From assembly GCF_041504345.1 (NCBI RefSeq), contig NZ_CP167894.1, positions 1,054,001-1,118,000 of the forward strand: 64,000 bases of DNA. Reading direction: 5' to 3'. The first letter of the stretch is position 1; every line of letters begins with the position of its first letter. Positions 1 to 9,264 of this stretch are shown piece after piece. The notes beneath the pieces are model-generated. The model saw only the letters and a list, made by a program, of their open reading frames with translations. It was not told where the DNA came from and ran no database searches. A program made the translations under genes and the position numbers. The stretch is from Vibrio sp. BS-M-Sm-2 (lineage in GTDB: Bacteria; Pseudomonadota; Gammaproteobacteria; Enterobacterales; Vibrionaceae).

Positions 1-43
1 TTACATCGAATCACCAATGTCGATATAACTATAAAGATTTGCT

Positions 44-128
44 GCGGTCGTGGCGGAATTGGTAGACGCACCAGATTTAGGTTCTGGCGCCGAGAGGTGT
101 GAGAGTTCAAGTCTCTCCGACCGCACCA
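44..128 (+). tRNA. tRNA-Leu (anticodon UAG), copy 1
   Basis: This is an 85-nt class II tRNA. The acceptor arms GCGGTCG and CGACCGC pair, and the anticodon stem CCAGA/TCTGG carries loop TTTAGGT, so the anticodon is UAG and reads CUA/CUN leucine codons. There is a long variable arm, a T loop of type TTCAAGT and an encoded CCA end. It is identical to the copies at 326 and 608. Its upstream spacer matches the spacers between units, so the array probably continues to the left of the window. Confidence 0.97.
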
Positions 129-178
129 TTATTTCTCTTTCATTAGAGAACAAATAATGAATCTATTAGATTTATTAT

Positions 179-255
179 GGCTACTTAGCTCAGTTGGTTA
201 GAGCACATCACTCATAATGATGGGGTCGCAGGTTCAAATCCCGCAGTAGCCACCA
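179..255 (+). tRNA. tRNA-Met (anticodon CAU, elongator), copy 1
   Basis: This is a 77-nt tRNA with acceptor arms GGCTACT and AGTAGCC, anticodon stem CATCA/TGATG, loop CTCATAA (anticodon CAU) and an encoded CCA. It closely resembles the E. coli elongator metT/metU tRNA, so I call elongator methionine rather than initiator or lysidine-modified Ile. It lies 50 nt after the first Leu tRNA and is probably cut from the same transcript. Confidence 0.95.
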
Positions 256-325
256 CTTTTTCTTTGAAACAAGAAGACAACGTTATTTCGAACCACCAAT
301 GTCGATATAACTATAAAGATTTGCT

Positions 326-410
326 GCGGTCGTGGCGGAATTGGTAGACGCACCAGATTTAGGTTCTGGCGCCGAGAGGTGTGAGAGTTCAAGTCTCTCC
401 GACCGCACCA
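326..410 (+). tRNA. tRNA-Leu (anticodon UAG), copy 2
   Basis: Identical over 85 nt to the copy at 44, exactly 282 nt downstream of it. Anticodon UAG, class II variable arm, encoded CCA. Confidence 0.97.
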
Positions 411-460
411 TTATTTCTCTTTCATTAGAGAACAAATAGTGAATCTATTAGATTTATTAT

Positions 461-537
461 GGCTACTTAGCTCAGTTGGTTAGAGCACATCACTCATAAT
501 GATGGGGTCGCAGGTTCAAATCCCGCAGTAGCCACCA
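461..537 (+). tRNA. tRNA-Met (anticodon CAU, elongator), copy 2
   Basis: Identical over 77 nt to the copy at 179, exactly 282 nt downstream. Anticodon CAU, encoded CCA. Confidence 0.95.
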
Positions 538-607
538 CTTTTTCTTTGAAACAAGAAGACAACGTTATTTCGAACCACCAATGTCGATATAACTATAAAG
601 ATTTGCT

Positions 608-692
608 GCGGTCGTGGCGGAATTGGTAGACGCACCAGATTTAGGTTCTGGCGCCGAGAGGTGTGAGAGTTCAAGTCTCTCCGACCGCACCA
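608..692 (+). tRNA. tRNA-Leu (anticodon UAG), copy 3
   Basis: Third identical 85-nt Leu-UAG copy, again offset by 282 nt. It is the last tRNA of the array and is followed by a rho-independent terminator about 10 nt downstream. Confidence 0.97.
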
Positions 693-702
693 TCATTGAA
701 TG

Positions 703-733
703 AAACCCAGCTTTTTAGCTGGGTTTTGTTTTA
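703..733 (+). terminator. Rho-independent terminator of the tRNA operon
   Basis: The stem AAACCCAGC / GCTGGGTTT with a short T-rich loop is followed by TTGTTTTA. It lies just after the last tRNA and before the lactonase-like gene. Confidence 0.9.
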
Positions 734-849
734 TCTGGAATATGCAAATCTGATAACCCCGTCACCAAGTATTTCTCCCTATCTAATCACTTCATGACTT
801 TTTTATAAGACAATGTCTGCTCCATTTTCTAATTGAGTATGACTACCCT

Positions 850-1896
850 ATGAAAAACCTCACTTTAACGATCGGTTGCTACACGGATACGCCAAGTAAA
901 AGCCAAGGCGTATATCAGGCTCAATTAGACTTGGAAAACGGAAAGCTATTACCTTTAGATCTCGTTGCAGAGTGCACTAACCCATCTTTTGTCGTAGCAA
1001 CCGAGCTTGGTATCTATACCGCGTCTGAAGTTGATCAGCCAAAACAGCCACAGTTAATTCATATACCTAGCCCTAACTCAAAGGCGGTTAAGAACTCCGG
1101 CACTATCGCTGGTGCTCACCCTTGCCACATCGTAATTGATCCTAGCCACAAATTTGCTATTACGTCTCAATACTCATCCGGCTCATTCGATATTTTTAGT
1201 TTAAGTATTAATGGCAATATCGATAAGCGACTCAAAACGATTGCTATGGTGGGTTCAGGGACTAACAAAGAACGCCAAACAGCTCCACATGCTCATCAAT
1301 GTCTGTTCTTACAAAATTCACCACAATTTGTCACCGTCGACCTTGGTGCTGATCGAATCAACTTCTATTGCTTTGATGAAGAGCAAGAAGAGTTTCTAGA
1401 CGAACCTATGCAATCTATTAAAGTTCCTGCGGGCAATGGACCTCGTCACCTCGTCTTCAATAAAGATGAAGACAAAGCCTATGTGATCTGTGAGCTCTCT
1501 GAAACGATACTGATGATGGAAAAAACTCTTGGGAACTGGAGTATTGTCGAAGAGATTGACGCGCTCCCAAATGTGGAAAAAGGAGAGGCTACAGCTGCAA
1601 TAAAGCTATCGCCGGATGAGCAATTCCTCTATGTATCATGTCGACACCAATCGATGATCAGTTGCTTCAGAATCGAGCCTACAACGAAAATGCCTATTTT
1701 TATTGATAGCTATAATACTGAAGGCAGCTTCCCTCGTGATTTTCATATTACTGACTGCGGACGATGGCTTATCGCAGCAAACCAACACTCCAACAACATC
1801 ACCTCATTCAAGCGAGATAATGAGGATGGGTCTTTGGTTTATACAGGATACTCTTTAGAGATCGACGCACCTGTTTGCGTTACACAGCAGTTATAA
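850..1896 (+). CDS. Beta-propeller lactonase family protein (6-phosphogluconolactonase-like)
   Basis: This 348-aa soluble protein resembles the seven-bladed propeller lactonase family (PF10282; Pgl/YbhE-like). The supporting signatures are the N-terminal IGCYTD strand, AHPCHIVIDPS near residue 90, NGPRHLVFNKDEDKAYVICEL near 200, LSPDEQFLYVSCR near 260 and FPRDFHITDCGRWLIAANQ near 300. In family members of known function the reaction is hydrolysis of 6-phosphogluconolactone in the oxidative pentose phosphate pathway, but many members have unknown substrates, so I give no symbol. There is no signal peptide. It is a single gene between the tRNA terminator and a terminator shared with ubiF. Confidence 0.85.
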   Translation: MKNLTLTIGCYTDTPSKSQGVYQAQLDLENGKLLPLDLVAECTNPSFVVATELGIYTASEVDQPKQPQLIHIPSPNSKAVKNSGTIAGAHPCHIVIDPSHKFAITSQYSSGSFDIFSLSINGNIDKRLKTIAMVGSGTNKERQTAPHAHQCLFLQNSPQFVTVDLGADRINFYCFDEEQEEFLDEPMQSIKVPAGNGPRHLVFNKDEDKAYVICELSETILMMEKTLGNWSIVEEIDALPNVEKGEATAAIKLSPDEQFLYVSCRHQSMISCFRIEPTTKMPIFIDSYNTEGSFPRDFHITDCGRWLIAANQHSNNITSFKRDNEDGSLVYTGYSLEIDAPVCVTQQL

Positions 1897-1911
1897 CATT
1901 CAACACCATAC

Positions 1912-1935
1912 AAAAAAGGAGAGCTTCTGCTCTCC
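1912..1935 (-). terminator. Terminator between lactonase gene and ubiF
   Basis: The stem GGAGAGC / GCTCTCC (1918-1924 with 1929-1935) has a 4-nt loop. The six A residues at 1912-1917 give the U tract on the minus strand, so it mainly ends ubiF. The weaker TTCTCT tail on the plus side could also end the lactonase transcript. Confidence 0.85.
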
Positions 1936-1965
1936 TTCTCTATATAGATAAGCTGAACTAATAAA

Positions 1966-3141
1966 TTAAAGACCTAAGGCGTATTTCAATACTTGAGTTT
2001 TAATCGGCCCAGAGTTTTCTGCTAATTTTAGCGCAGCATTACGTACAAACTTGAGCGGACCAATGTCGTTGCTGAATGTCTTGTAGAAGAAATCCATGCC
2101 ACTCTGCATCATTAGGTTGTCGCCTCTTCTCATCACTTCATAGCGTCTTGCTACAGACTGATTCAATTCACCCTTTTCTTTGGTGGAATGCAACAGTACT
2201 GATACATCTTTGAAGCCTAAGTTAACACCCTGCCCAGCCAATGGGTTAATCGTATGCGCAGAATCCCCGACTAAAATACAGTTATTCTTCGAATATGATT
2301 GAGCATGACGTCGTATCAGAGGAAAAGACCCCGAATTCAAGACTTTGATATCACCTAACTCTTTAGGAAAGTGAGTAAGTACTTCGTTACGTAGTTTTTC
2401 AGGGGTCATTGCTGACAGTTGCTTGATACGCAGTGGAGAGTCATACCAAACTAACGAGCCCTGCCCGACTTCTTGATCGTCAGAGGTTAGAGAACACAAA
2501 GGCAAAAATGAACGAGGGCCACTTGGTAGGAATTGCTGCCAAGTAATATCTTGCTGAGGCTGTTCTGTTTCTACGTTGATAAGCATACAGTGTTGTCGAT
2601 AATCCCAAGCCGTAATACCAATTCCAGCTTGTTGACGAACGGCTGAATTCGCACCATCAGCACCAACCACCCACTTCGCGGATAGCTCTCCCCCTGATTG
2701 AAGCTTAACGATATTGGTTTCACCAAACTCAATCTCATCGAGCTTTTCTGGACATAACAGTTCTAAATTTTCATAAGCATCAAACTGAGACCATAAGCCC
2801 AATTGAATGAGTCGGTTTTCAACAATGTAGCCTAAACGAGGCAAATCAAGTGACTCTGCATCAAACCGAGTACGACATTCTGGGTGCTCCCACGTCTCTA
2901 AGCGCTTATAAGAACATACTCGCATCGCTTCTATGTGTTGCCATGCGCCAAGATCGTTAAGCAAATCGACCGATGCTTGAGAAATAGCGGAAACACGAAT
3001 ATCCATCGCTTGCGACTTATCAAAAGCTTGAGGCGCAAAACCTTCAATCACGGCAACACTCAGACCTTGCTTTGCAAAACCAATCGCTGTTGCTGCACCA
3101 ACCATGCCGCCGCCGACGACCACAATATCGTAACTGTTCAT
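1966..3141 (-). CDS. ubiF: 2-octaprenyl-3-methyl-6-methoxy-1,4-benzoquinol hydroxylase
   Basis: This 391-aa flavin monooxygenase of the UbiH/UbiF/VisC family has an N-terminal Rossmann FAD motif VVVGGGMVGAATAIGFAKQG, a central VVGADGANSAVRQQ motif and the C-terminal GDSAHTINPLAGQGVNLGFKD motif. It hydroxylates C6 of the ubiquinone ring precursor in the last steps of ubiquinone synthesis at the inner membrane. The paralogues UbiH and UbiI look similar. UbiF is chosen because the length equals that of E. coli UbiF and because, as in E. coli, it sits divergently beside miaB and close to a Met/Leu tRNA cluster. Confidence 0.9.
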   Translation of the reverse strand: MNSYDIVVVGGGMVGAATAIGFAKQGLSVAVIEGFAPQAFDKSQAMDIRVSAISQASVDLLNDLGAWQHIEAMRVCSYKRLETWEHPECRTRFDAESLDLPRLGYIVENRLIQLGLWSQFDAYENLELLCPEKLDEIEFGETNIVKLQSGGELSAKWVVGADGANSAVRQQAGIGITAWDYRQHCMLINVETEQPQQDITWQQFLPSGPRSFLPLCSLTSDDQEVGQGSLVWYDSPLRIKQLSAMTPEKLRNEVLTHFPKELGDIKVLNSGSFPLIRRHAQSYSKNNCILVGDSAHTINPLAGQGVNLGFKDVSVLLHSTKEKGELNQSVARRYEVMRRGDNLMMQSGMDFFYKTFSNDIGPLKFVRNAALKLAENSGPIKTQVLKYALGL

Positions 3142-3448
3142 ATTTTTTACTTATCAGTTTGATTCTTTGACTGTTTTTGATTGTACTTTTTCATAACTAA
3201 CTTGTAACCAAAAACCTTATTTGAAAAAAGGGTTATCCCTTGCTGTGTCTAGCGTTAACGATAATAAAAACCACTACATAAGAGATTTTATCAGACTACT
3301 AGTCAGTCGGTTTTGAAACCAGTACAATACGCCGCTTGCTGCTAGAGCCAGTCATAAAATGAATACCTAATTATGACAAATGGTCCTCGCAGATGAATAC
3401 TGGGCGATTTGCTCCCTTAAATTAAACTAACGATCGAGCGAACAAAAG
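3142..3448. other. Divergent intergenic region ubiF/miaB
   Basis: This is a 307-nt AT-rich region between divergent starts that must hold the promoters of both genes. It contains a small hairpin (GGTTT tg AAACC near 3310). I see no convincing operator or small gene. Confidence 0.5.
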
Positions 3449-4873
3449 ATGAGTAAGAAACTGCTAATTAAAACTTGGGGCTGTCAGATGAACGAATACG
3501 ATTCATCAAAAATGGCCGACCTGCTTAACGCTGCTAATGGCTATGAGCTAACTGAAGTACCTGAGGAAGCAGATGTACTACTACTGAATACTTGTTCTAT
3601 CCGCGAAAAAGCGCAAGAGAAAGTATTCCACCAGCTTGGTCGTTGGAAAACGCTGAAAGATAAAAAAGAAGGTGTGGTGATCGGTGTGGGTGGCTGTGTA
3701 GCGACTCAAGAAGGTGATCACATTCGTCAACGTGCACCATACGTAGACGTAATCTTTGGCCCACAAACATTACACCGTTTGCCAGAGATGATTAAATCAT
3801 CACTGTCTAACGAAAAGCCAGTAATGGACATCTCTTTCCCAGAAATCGAAAAGTTCGATAATCTGCCAGAGCCAAAAGCTGAAGGCGCGACAGCATTCGT
3901 TTCTATTATGGAAGGTTGTTCTAAATACTGTACTTACTGCGTTGTACCATATACGCGTGGTGAAGAAGTTAGCCGTCCAATGGATGATGTACTGTTCGAA
4001 GTTGCTCAACTTGCAGAGCAAGGCGTACGTGAAGTTAACCTACTGGGTCAGAACGTAAACGCCTACCGCGGTCCAACACACGAAGGCGATATCTGTTCAT
4101 TCGCAGAACTGCTTCGTCTTGTTGCTTCTATCGATGGTATCGACCGTATTCGTTTCACAACCAGCCACCCGCTTGAGTTTGGTGACGACATCATTGACGT
4201 TTACAAAGATACACCTGAACTAGTGAGCTTCCTTCACCTGCCAGTACAAAGTGGTAGTGACCGTATTCTTACAATGATGAAGCGCCCACATACGGCGATC
4301 GAGTACAAATCTATTATCCGTAAACTGCGTAAAGCTCGTCCTGACATTCAAATCAGTTCAGACTTTATTGTTGGTTTCCCTGGTGAGTCTAAACAAGACT
4401 TCCAAGATACAATGAAGCTAATTAAAGAAGTTGATTTCGATATGAGCTTCAGCTTTGTTTTCTCTCCTCGTCCAGGTACGCCAGCAGCAGATTACCCATG
4501 TGATGTACCAGCACAAGAGAAGAAAGATCGTCTGTACGAACTGCAACAAACGGTAAACACACAAGCAATGCGTTTCTCGCGTCTAATGTTAGGCACAGAG
4601 CAACGTATCCTTGTTGAAGGCCCATCAAGAAAGAACCTAATGGAACTTCGCGGCCGTACAGAAAATAGCCGTGTTGTGAACTTCGAAGGTTCTGCAGACC
4701 TAATCGGTCAGTTCGTAGATGTGAAGATCACTGAGGTTTACACCAACTCACTACGTGGTGAGCTAGTTCGTACAGAAAAAGACATGGGTCTACGCGTTGT
4801 TATGACTCCAGCAGAAATGATGGAAAAAACAAAACGTGAAGACGAGCTAGGTGTAGCAACATTTACGCCATAG
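3449..4873 (+). CDS. miaB: tRNA-2-methylthio-N6-dimethylallyladenosine synthase
   Basis: This 474-aa radical-SAM methylthiotransferase has an N-terminal UPF0004 domain with three cluster cysteines (C12, C49, C83). The radical-SAM CxxxCxxC motif is in [10 protein letters not shown] (C157, C161, C164), and a C-terminal TRAM domain follows (about 380-445). It adds a methylthio group to i6A37 of tRNAs reading UNN codons, using two 4Fe-4S clusters and SAM. The length equals that of E. coli MiaB. It is followed by a strong terminator, so ybeZ downstream is at least partly uncoupled. Confidence 0.98.
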   Translation: MSKKLLIKTWGCQMNEYDSSKMADLLNAANGYELTEVPEEADVLLLNTCSIREKAQEKVFHQLGRWKTLKDKKEGVVIGVGGCVATQEGDHIRQRAPYVDVIFGPQTLHRLPEMIKSSLSNEKPVMDISFPEIEKFDNLPEPKAEGATAFVSIMEGCSKYCTYCVVPYTRGEEVSRPMDDVLFEVAQLAEQGVREVNLLGQNVNAYRGPTHEGDICSFAELLRLVASIDGIDRIRFTTSHPLEFGDDIIDVYKDTPELVSFLHLPVQSGSDRILTMMKRPHTAIEYKSIIRKLRKARPDIQISSDFIVGFPGESKQDFQDTMKLIKEVDFDMSFSFVFSPRPGTPAADYPCDVPAQEKKDRLYELQQTVNTQAMRFSRLMLGTEQRILVEGPSRKNLMELRGRTENSRVVNFEGSADLIGQFVDVKITEVYTNSLRGELVRTEKDMGLRVVMTPAEMMEKTKREDELGVATFTP

Positions 4874-4964
4874 GCAATACAACTGTTTGAGCACAAAGCG
4901 CAAACACAAAGCTTGAAATTACCTAACTAAGTGACCATCTTAGAAATAGGGATATCACCATCAG

Positions 4965-5000
4965 AAGCCCGGTCTAAATCGGGCTTTTTGCTCTTTTTTT
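4965..5000 (+). terminator. Rho-independent terminator after miaB
   Basis: The stem AAGCCCG / CGGGCTT (4965-4971 with 4980-4986) has an 8-nt loop and is followed by TTTGCTCTTTTTTT. It ends only about 35 nt before the ybeZ start. Confidence 0.9.
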
Positions 5001-5035
5001 ATTTAAGAGTGAGTGGCACAAAATGAGAGGCTAAT

Positions 5036-6157
5036 TTGAGCAATAAAATCGTTACCTTAGAGATAAATCTAGAGCCAGCAGACAACAAGCGCTTGGCAAG
5101 TTTATGCGGGCCATTCGACGACAACATCAAACATCTTGAGCGTCGTCTGGGCGTTGAGGTTAATTACCGTAGCAACTTTTTTACGATTGTCGGTAAGCCT
5201 CACACGACAGCCGCAGCTTTAGACATCATCAAACACCTCTATGTTGAAACGGCTCCAGTTAAAGGCAACATAATCGATATCGAACCAGAACAAGTGCATC
5301 TGGCGATCACCGAGTCTGGCATTTTGGAGCAACACGTCGAGTCTGAAATCGACTACGGCAAAGAAGTGACCATTAAGACTAAAAAAGGCGTCATCAAACC
5401 TCGTACGCCAAACCAAGCACAATACCTAATGAACATGGTCACTCATGACATCACTTTTGGTATTGGGCCAGCCGGTACAGGTAAAACATACTTAGCCGTT
5501 GCTGCAGCAGTTGATGCACTTGAACGCCAAGAGGTTCGCCGAATCCTACTGACTCGCCCTGCTGTTGAAGCTGGTGAGAAGCTTGGTTTCCTACCGGGTG
5601 ATTTAAGCCAAAAAGTAGACCCATATTTGCGTCCACTTTACGATGCACTGTTTGAGATGCTTGGCTTTGAGCGAGTCGAGAAGCTGATTGAACGTAACGT
5701 GATTGAAGTTGCACCACTGGCGTATATGCGTGGTCGTACGTTGAATGATGCGTTTATCATTCTTGATGAGAGCCAAAACACCACGGTAGAACAAATGAAG
5801 ATGTTCTTAACCCGTATCGGCTTTAATTCACGTGCTGTGATCACTGGTGATATTACGCAAATCGATTTACCTCGTGGTGCAAAGTCAGGCTTACGCCATG
5901 CGACTGAAGTGCTCAGTGAAGTGGATGACATTAGTTTTAATTTCTTCATGTCTGAAGACGTCGTTCGTCACCCTGTAGTTGCTCGTATCGTCAACGCCTA
6001 CGAGAAGTGGGAAGCGAAAGACCAGAAAGAACGCAAAGAGTTTGAAAAGCGTAAACGTGAAGAGCGCGAAGCCAAACTTCTTGAGGCTCAGCAGGCCGTT
6101 ACGACACAATTAGCAACACAAAATAGCTCTGTAATTGCAGAACAAGGTGATAAATAG
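5036..6157 (+). CDS. ybeZ: PhoH-family ATPase YbeZ (PhoL)
   Basis: This 373-aa protein of the PhoH family has a Walker A motif GPAGTGKT at residues 144-151 and a Walker B motif FIILDESQN near 243. The long charged C-terminal tail (K/E-rich, about residues 320-350) is probably helical. It is an ATPase with a presumed RNA-related role that partners YbeY in rRNA maturation. The start is TTG, supported by GAGAGG 5 nt upstream and by the conserved N terminus; the nearby ATG at 5023 is out of frame and stops at once. The stop is directly followed by the ybeY ATG, so the two are translationally coupled. Confidence 0.94.
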   Translation: MSNKIVTLEINLEPADNKRLASLCGPFDDNIKHLERRLGVEVNYRSNFFTIVGKPHTTAAALDIIKHLYVETAPVKGNIIDIEPEQVHLAITESGILEQHVESEIDYGKEVTIKTKKGVIKPRTPNQAQYLMNMVTHDITFGIGPAGTGKTYLAVAAAVDALERQEVRRILLTRPAVEAGEKLGFLPGDLSQKVDPYLRPLYDALFEMLGFERVEKLIERNVIEVAPLAYMRGRTLNDAFIILDESQNTTVEQMKMFLTRIGFNSRAVITGDITQIDLPRGAKSGLRHATEVLSEVDDISFNFFMSEDVVRHPVVARIVNAYEKWEAKDQKERKEFEKRKREEREAKLLEAQQAVTTQLATQNSSVIAEQGDK

Positions 6158-6619
6158 ATGTCTATTGAACTAGACCTGCAATTAGCGGTCGAAAATGAGC
6201 AAGGTCTTCCAACTGAGCAAGATATTCAGATTTGGCTGGACAAGACAATTCCTCAGTTTCAAGAGAACGCTGAGTTGACGGTTCGTATCGTTGATATACA
6301 AGAAAGCCACCAGCTCAATCATGAATATCGTGGCAAAGACAAGCCAACTAACGTGTTGTCTTTTCCATTCGAGGCTCCTCCAGGGATCGAGTTAGATCTA
6401 CTTGGCGACCTCATTATCTGCCGCCAAGTTGTCGAAAAAGAAGCAGAAGAGCAAAGTAAGCCTCTGCTAGCACACTGGGCTCATATGGTTGTACATGGCA
6501 GTCTGCATCTGCTAGGTTATGATCATATCGAAGATGATGAAGCTGAAGAGATGGAGTCACTCGAGACAGAAATCATGCAATCTATGGGGTTTGAAGACCC
6601 TTATATTCTAGAAAAGTAA
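6158..6619 (+). CDS. ybeY: Endoribonuclease YbeY (rRNA maturation factor)
   Basis: This 153-aa metalloprotein has the family signature [11 protein letters not shown], giving the three zinc-binding histidines H113, H117 and H123, plus a conserved arginine in [16 protein letters not shown]. It processes the 3' end of 16S rRNA and takes part in 70S ribosome quality control. The start directly abuts the ybeZ stop. A weak hairpin separates it from corC. Confidence 0.97.
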   Translation: MSIELDLQLAVENEQGLPTEQDIQIWLDKTIPQFQENAELTVRIVDIQESHQLNHEYRGKDKPTNVLSFPFEAPPGIELDLLGDLIICRQVVEKEAEEQSKPLLAHWAHMVVHGSLHLLGYDHIEDDEAEEMESLETEIMQSMGFEDPYILEK

Positions 6620-6701
6620 ACTGATTCTAGTAAAGTAGGTTGCAGAGAAACAATAACTCATCGAACCTGCGATTTCCGCAGGAATCTGAGTTGTAACGTG
6701 T

Positions 6702-6731
6702 GCTATCACACTTCTGATAGCGTTATTTTTT
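6702..6731 (+). terminator. Weak terminator or attenuator between ybeY and corC
   Basis: The stem GCTATCA / TGATAGC (6702-6708 with 6715-6721) has a 6-nt loop and is followed by GTTATTTTTT. The low-GC stem suggests partial termination. A second small hairpin CCTGCG/CGCAGG lies just upstream near 6666-6682. Confidence 0.5.
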
Positions 6732-6739
6732 GAGAAATC

Positions 6740-7629
6740 ATGAACGAAGGTAACCCCCCACTTCTGAGGGAAGTAAAAAATCTGAAGGTCCGAGTAGAAA
6801 GTCCTTCTTTGAACGCCTAGGCCAACTATTTCAAGGTGAAGTAAAAGATCGCCAAGAGCTCGTGGATGTAATCCGCGACTCAGAAATTAATGACCTAATT
6901 GACCATGACACGCGCGACATGCTCGAGGGTGTCATGGAAATTTCAGAGATGCGAGTACGCGATATCATGCTGCCTCGCTCTCAAATGGTTACAGTTGAAC
7001 GCACCGATGATTTAGATACATTGATTGCGCTTATTACTGATGCTCAACACTCTCGCTACCCAGTGATCAGTGAAGATAAAGACCATGTTGAAGGCATTCT
7101 ATTAGCAAAGGACCTACTTAAGTATTTGGGTTCAGAAAGTGCCCCATTTGATATCGAACAAGTGATTCGCCCTGTTGTGGTTGTTCCTGAAAGTAAGCGA
7201 GTAGATCGCCTGCTTAAAGAGTTCCAAGAAGAGCGCTACCACATGTCTATCGTTGTCGATGAGTTTGGCGGAGTTTCTGGCCTAGTAACCATTGAAGATA
7301 TCCTCGAAGAAATCGTTGGTGAAATTGAAGACGAGTTCGACGATGAAGAAGAGCTAGATATTCGTAAGCTGAGTAAGCATACCTTCTCTGTAAAAGCTTT
7401 AACCACTATTGAAGAGTTCAACGATACGTTTAACACTACCTTTAGTGACGATGAAGTGGATACGGTAGGCGGCATGGTTATGACCGCACTCGGTCACCTG
7501 CCTGTTCGTGGCGAAATTGTAGAGATTGAAAGCTACCATTTCAAAATAACATCAGCAGATAACCGCCGTGTGATTCAGCTACAGGTAACCATTCCTGACG
7601 AGCAACCTCTTCCGACTATCGAAGAATAA
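6740..7629 (+). CDS. corC: CorC/YbeX family CBS-domain protein, apparent N-terminal frameshift
   Basis: The body from 6862 on encodes two CBS domains (about residues 65-185 of the full protein) and a CorC_HlyC domain. It includes [14 protein letters not shown] and [27 protein letters not shown]. It is the magnesium/cobalt-efflux or ribosome-associated YbeX of the ybeZYX-lnt cluster. The natural start is ATG 6740. That frame reads MNEGNPP and then shifts at the C run 6754-6759 (six C); a seventh C would restore ...[23 protein letters not shown] and join the downstream frame for about 296 aa. Without it only an internal GTG at 6862 could start a product shortened by about 40 residues. I think a sequencing undercall is most likely. 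Confidence 0.88.
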
Positions 7630-7661
7630 CAACTTCTCTCTAAAGAGATGACAGAAATTAG

Positions 7662-9179
7662 ATGACTAAGACTTTTATTCATCGCCTATTACGGCCGCTT
7701 GCGGCCGTTTTTGTTGGCGCTATAACCACCCTTTCATTCGCTCCATACTCTATATGGCCTCTTGCTATTCTCAGCCCAGCTTTGTTGCTGTTACTGATTC
7801 ATAACCGCTCTCCTAAAAGTGCGCTTTGGATTGGCTACGGATGGGGTTTAGGTCAATTCACGACAGGTATCAGCTGGGTATACGTCAGCATTGATGGTTT
7901 TGGTGGTATGCCACTGGCAGCTAACCTATTTTTGATGGCATTACTTGTTGGCTACCTAGCTGTTTATTCAGGTTTATTTACTTGGAGTTTGAACAAGTTC
8001 TTCCCTGCTAATAATCTAAGCCGCTTTTTCCTCGCAGCACCTGCACTATGGTTAATCAGTGATTGGCTACGTGGATGGGTAATGACAGGGTTCCCTTGGC
8101 TTTGGTTAGGCTACAGCCAAATCGATTCGCCATTAGGGTCCTTTGCACCGATTGGCGGCGTAGAGTTAGTAACTCTAGCGATCATTGTTTCAGCATCAGC
8201 GTTTGCTTATGCTGTTATCAATAGAGCCTGGAGTATCGCTGTTATTCCTGCGGTCGTATTTAGTACTGGCTTTGGTATTCGCAACATCGATTGGGTAACG
8301 CCGAACCCTGAAAAAACCACGTCAGTCGTTTTAATACAAGGCAACGTCGATCAAGATAGCAAATGGCTACCAAGTCATCGTTGGCCAACCATGATGAAGT
8401 ACACCGACCTAAGCCGAGAAAATTGGGACGCTGATATCATCATCTGGCCTGAAGCCGCTATCCCTGCGTTTGAGGTAGAGATTCCTTCTTTCCTACGTAA
8501 CTTAGATAGCGCAGCGAAGATGAACAACAGCTCTATCATCACAGGCGTGCTTAATCAGTCTGAAGATAAGAAATACTACAACAGTGTTCTTTCACTTGGC
8601 GTGAACCCATATGGTGAGTACAGCTACGATCCAGACGAACGCTATCATAAACATCACTTATTGCCATTTGGTGAGTTTGTCCCGTTTGAAGATATCCTAC
8701 GCCCGTTGGCACCATTCTTTAATTTGCCGATGTCATCATTCAGCCGTGGTGATTTTGTTCAACCAAACATCGTGGCAAATGGACGCCACTTAGCGCCAGC
8801 GTTGTGCTATGAGATCATCTTTAATGATCAAGTTAGACAGAATGTGACTGATGAGACTGACTTTATCCTCACACTCTCTAACGATGCGTGGTTTGGTCGT
8901 TCTATTGGGCCATTACAACATATGGAAATCGCACAAATGCGCGCTCTGGAACTTGGTAAGCCACTTATTCGCTCTACCAACAATGGTGTGACGGCAGTTA
9001 CCGATTACAAAGGCAACATCATCAAGCAAATACCTCAGTTCGAAACGGCAGTGTTAAAAGCCGAGCTCATTTCAACGGATGGGCAAACGCCTTATCACAC
9101 AGTAGGTACTTGGCCACTGTATATTTGGGCGATGCTCAGCTTGGTGATTGGTTGGCTAATAAGACAGCCAAAGAGCTAG
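7662..9179 (+). CDS. lnt: Apolipoprotein N-acyltransferase
   Basis: This 505-aa inner-membrane enzyme has about six N-terminal membrane segments (residues about 12-215) followed by a periplasmic nitrilase domain. The catalytic triad is visible: Glu in [12 protein letters not shown], Lys in [16 protein letters not shown] and Cys in [12 protein letters not shown] last membrane helix ([15 protein letters not shown]) lies near the C terminus. It adds the third acyl chain to the N-terminal cysteine of lipoproteins such as LptE, RlpA, ApbE and MltA encoded in this window. It lies 32 nt after corC, in the E. coli order. Confidence 0.97.
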   Translation: MTKTFIHRLLRPLAAVFVGAITTLSFAPYSIWPLAILSPALLLLLIHNRSPKSALWIGYGWGLGQFTTGISWVYVSIDGFGGMPLAANLFLMALLVGYLAVYSGLFTWSLNKFFPANNLSRFFLAAPALWLISDWLRGWVMTGFPWLWLGYSQIDSPLGSFAPIGGVELVTLAIIVSASAFAYAVINRAWSIAVIPAVVFSTGFGIRNIDWVTPNPEKTTSVVLIQGNVDQDSKWLPSHRWPTMMKYTDLSRENWDADIIIWPEAAIPAFEVEIPSFLRNLDSAAKMNNSSIITGVLNQSEDKKYYNSVLSLGVNPYGEYSYDPDERYHKHHLLPFGEFVPFEDILRPLAPFFNLPMSSFSRGDFVQPNIVANGRHLAPALCYEIIFNDQVRQNVTDETDFILTLSNDAWFGRSIGPLQHMEIAQMRALELGKPLIRSTNNGVTAVTDYKGNIIKQIPQFETAVLKAELISTDGQTPYHTVGTWPLYIWAMLSLVIGWLIRQPKS

Positions 9180-9206
9180 ATTCGACGAAAAGTGATTTTA
9201 GATTCG

Positions 9207-9235
9207 AGGGTTGACCGGTGGGTCAACCCTTTTTT
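9207..9235 (+). terminator. Terminator after lnt
   Basis: The stem AGGGTTGACC / GGTCAACCCT (9207-9216 with 9221-9230) has loop GGTG and is followed by TTTTTATT. It ends the miaB/ybeZYX-lnt transcription unit and faces the convergent ybeL gene. Confidence 0.95.
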
Positions 9236-9264
9236 ATTGCCGCGGTTTGAAGTTAATTACATGT

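Larger units (their letters stand above)
44..692 (+). repeat. 282-bp tandem repeat of tRNA-Leu/tRNA-Met units
   Basis: Units 44-325 and 326-607 appear to differ at a single spacer base (a157 versus g439). A third partial unit, holding Leu only, follows. The identity extends through both non-coding spacers as well as the tRNAs, which points to recent unequal-crossover amplification or ongoing gene conversion (inference). The first spacer at about 11-43 also matches the inter-unit spacer, so the array probably starts left of the window. Confidence 0.93.

Noticed and set aside
1..692. CRISPR-like array
   Set aside because: The repeats are tRNA genes with 282-bp periodicity, not short direct repeats with unique spacers.
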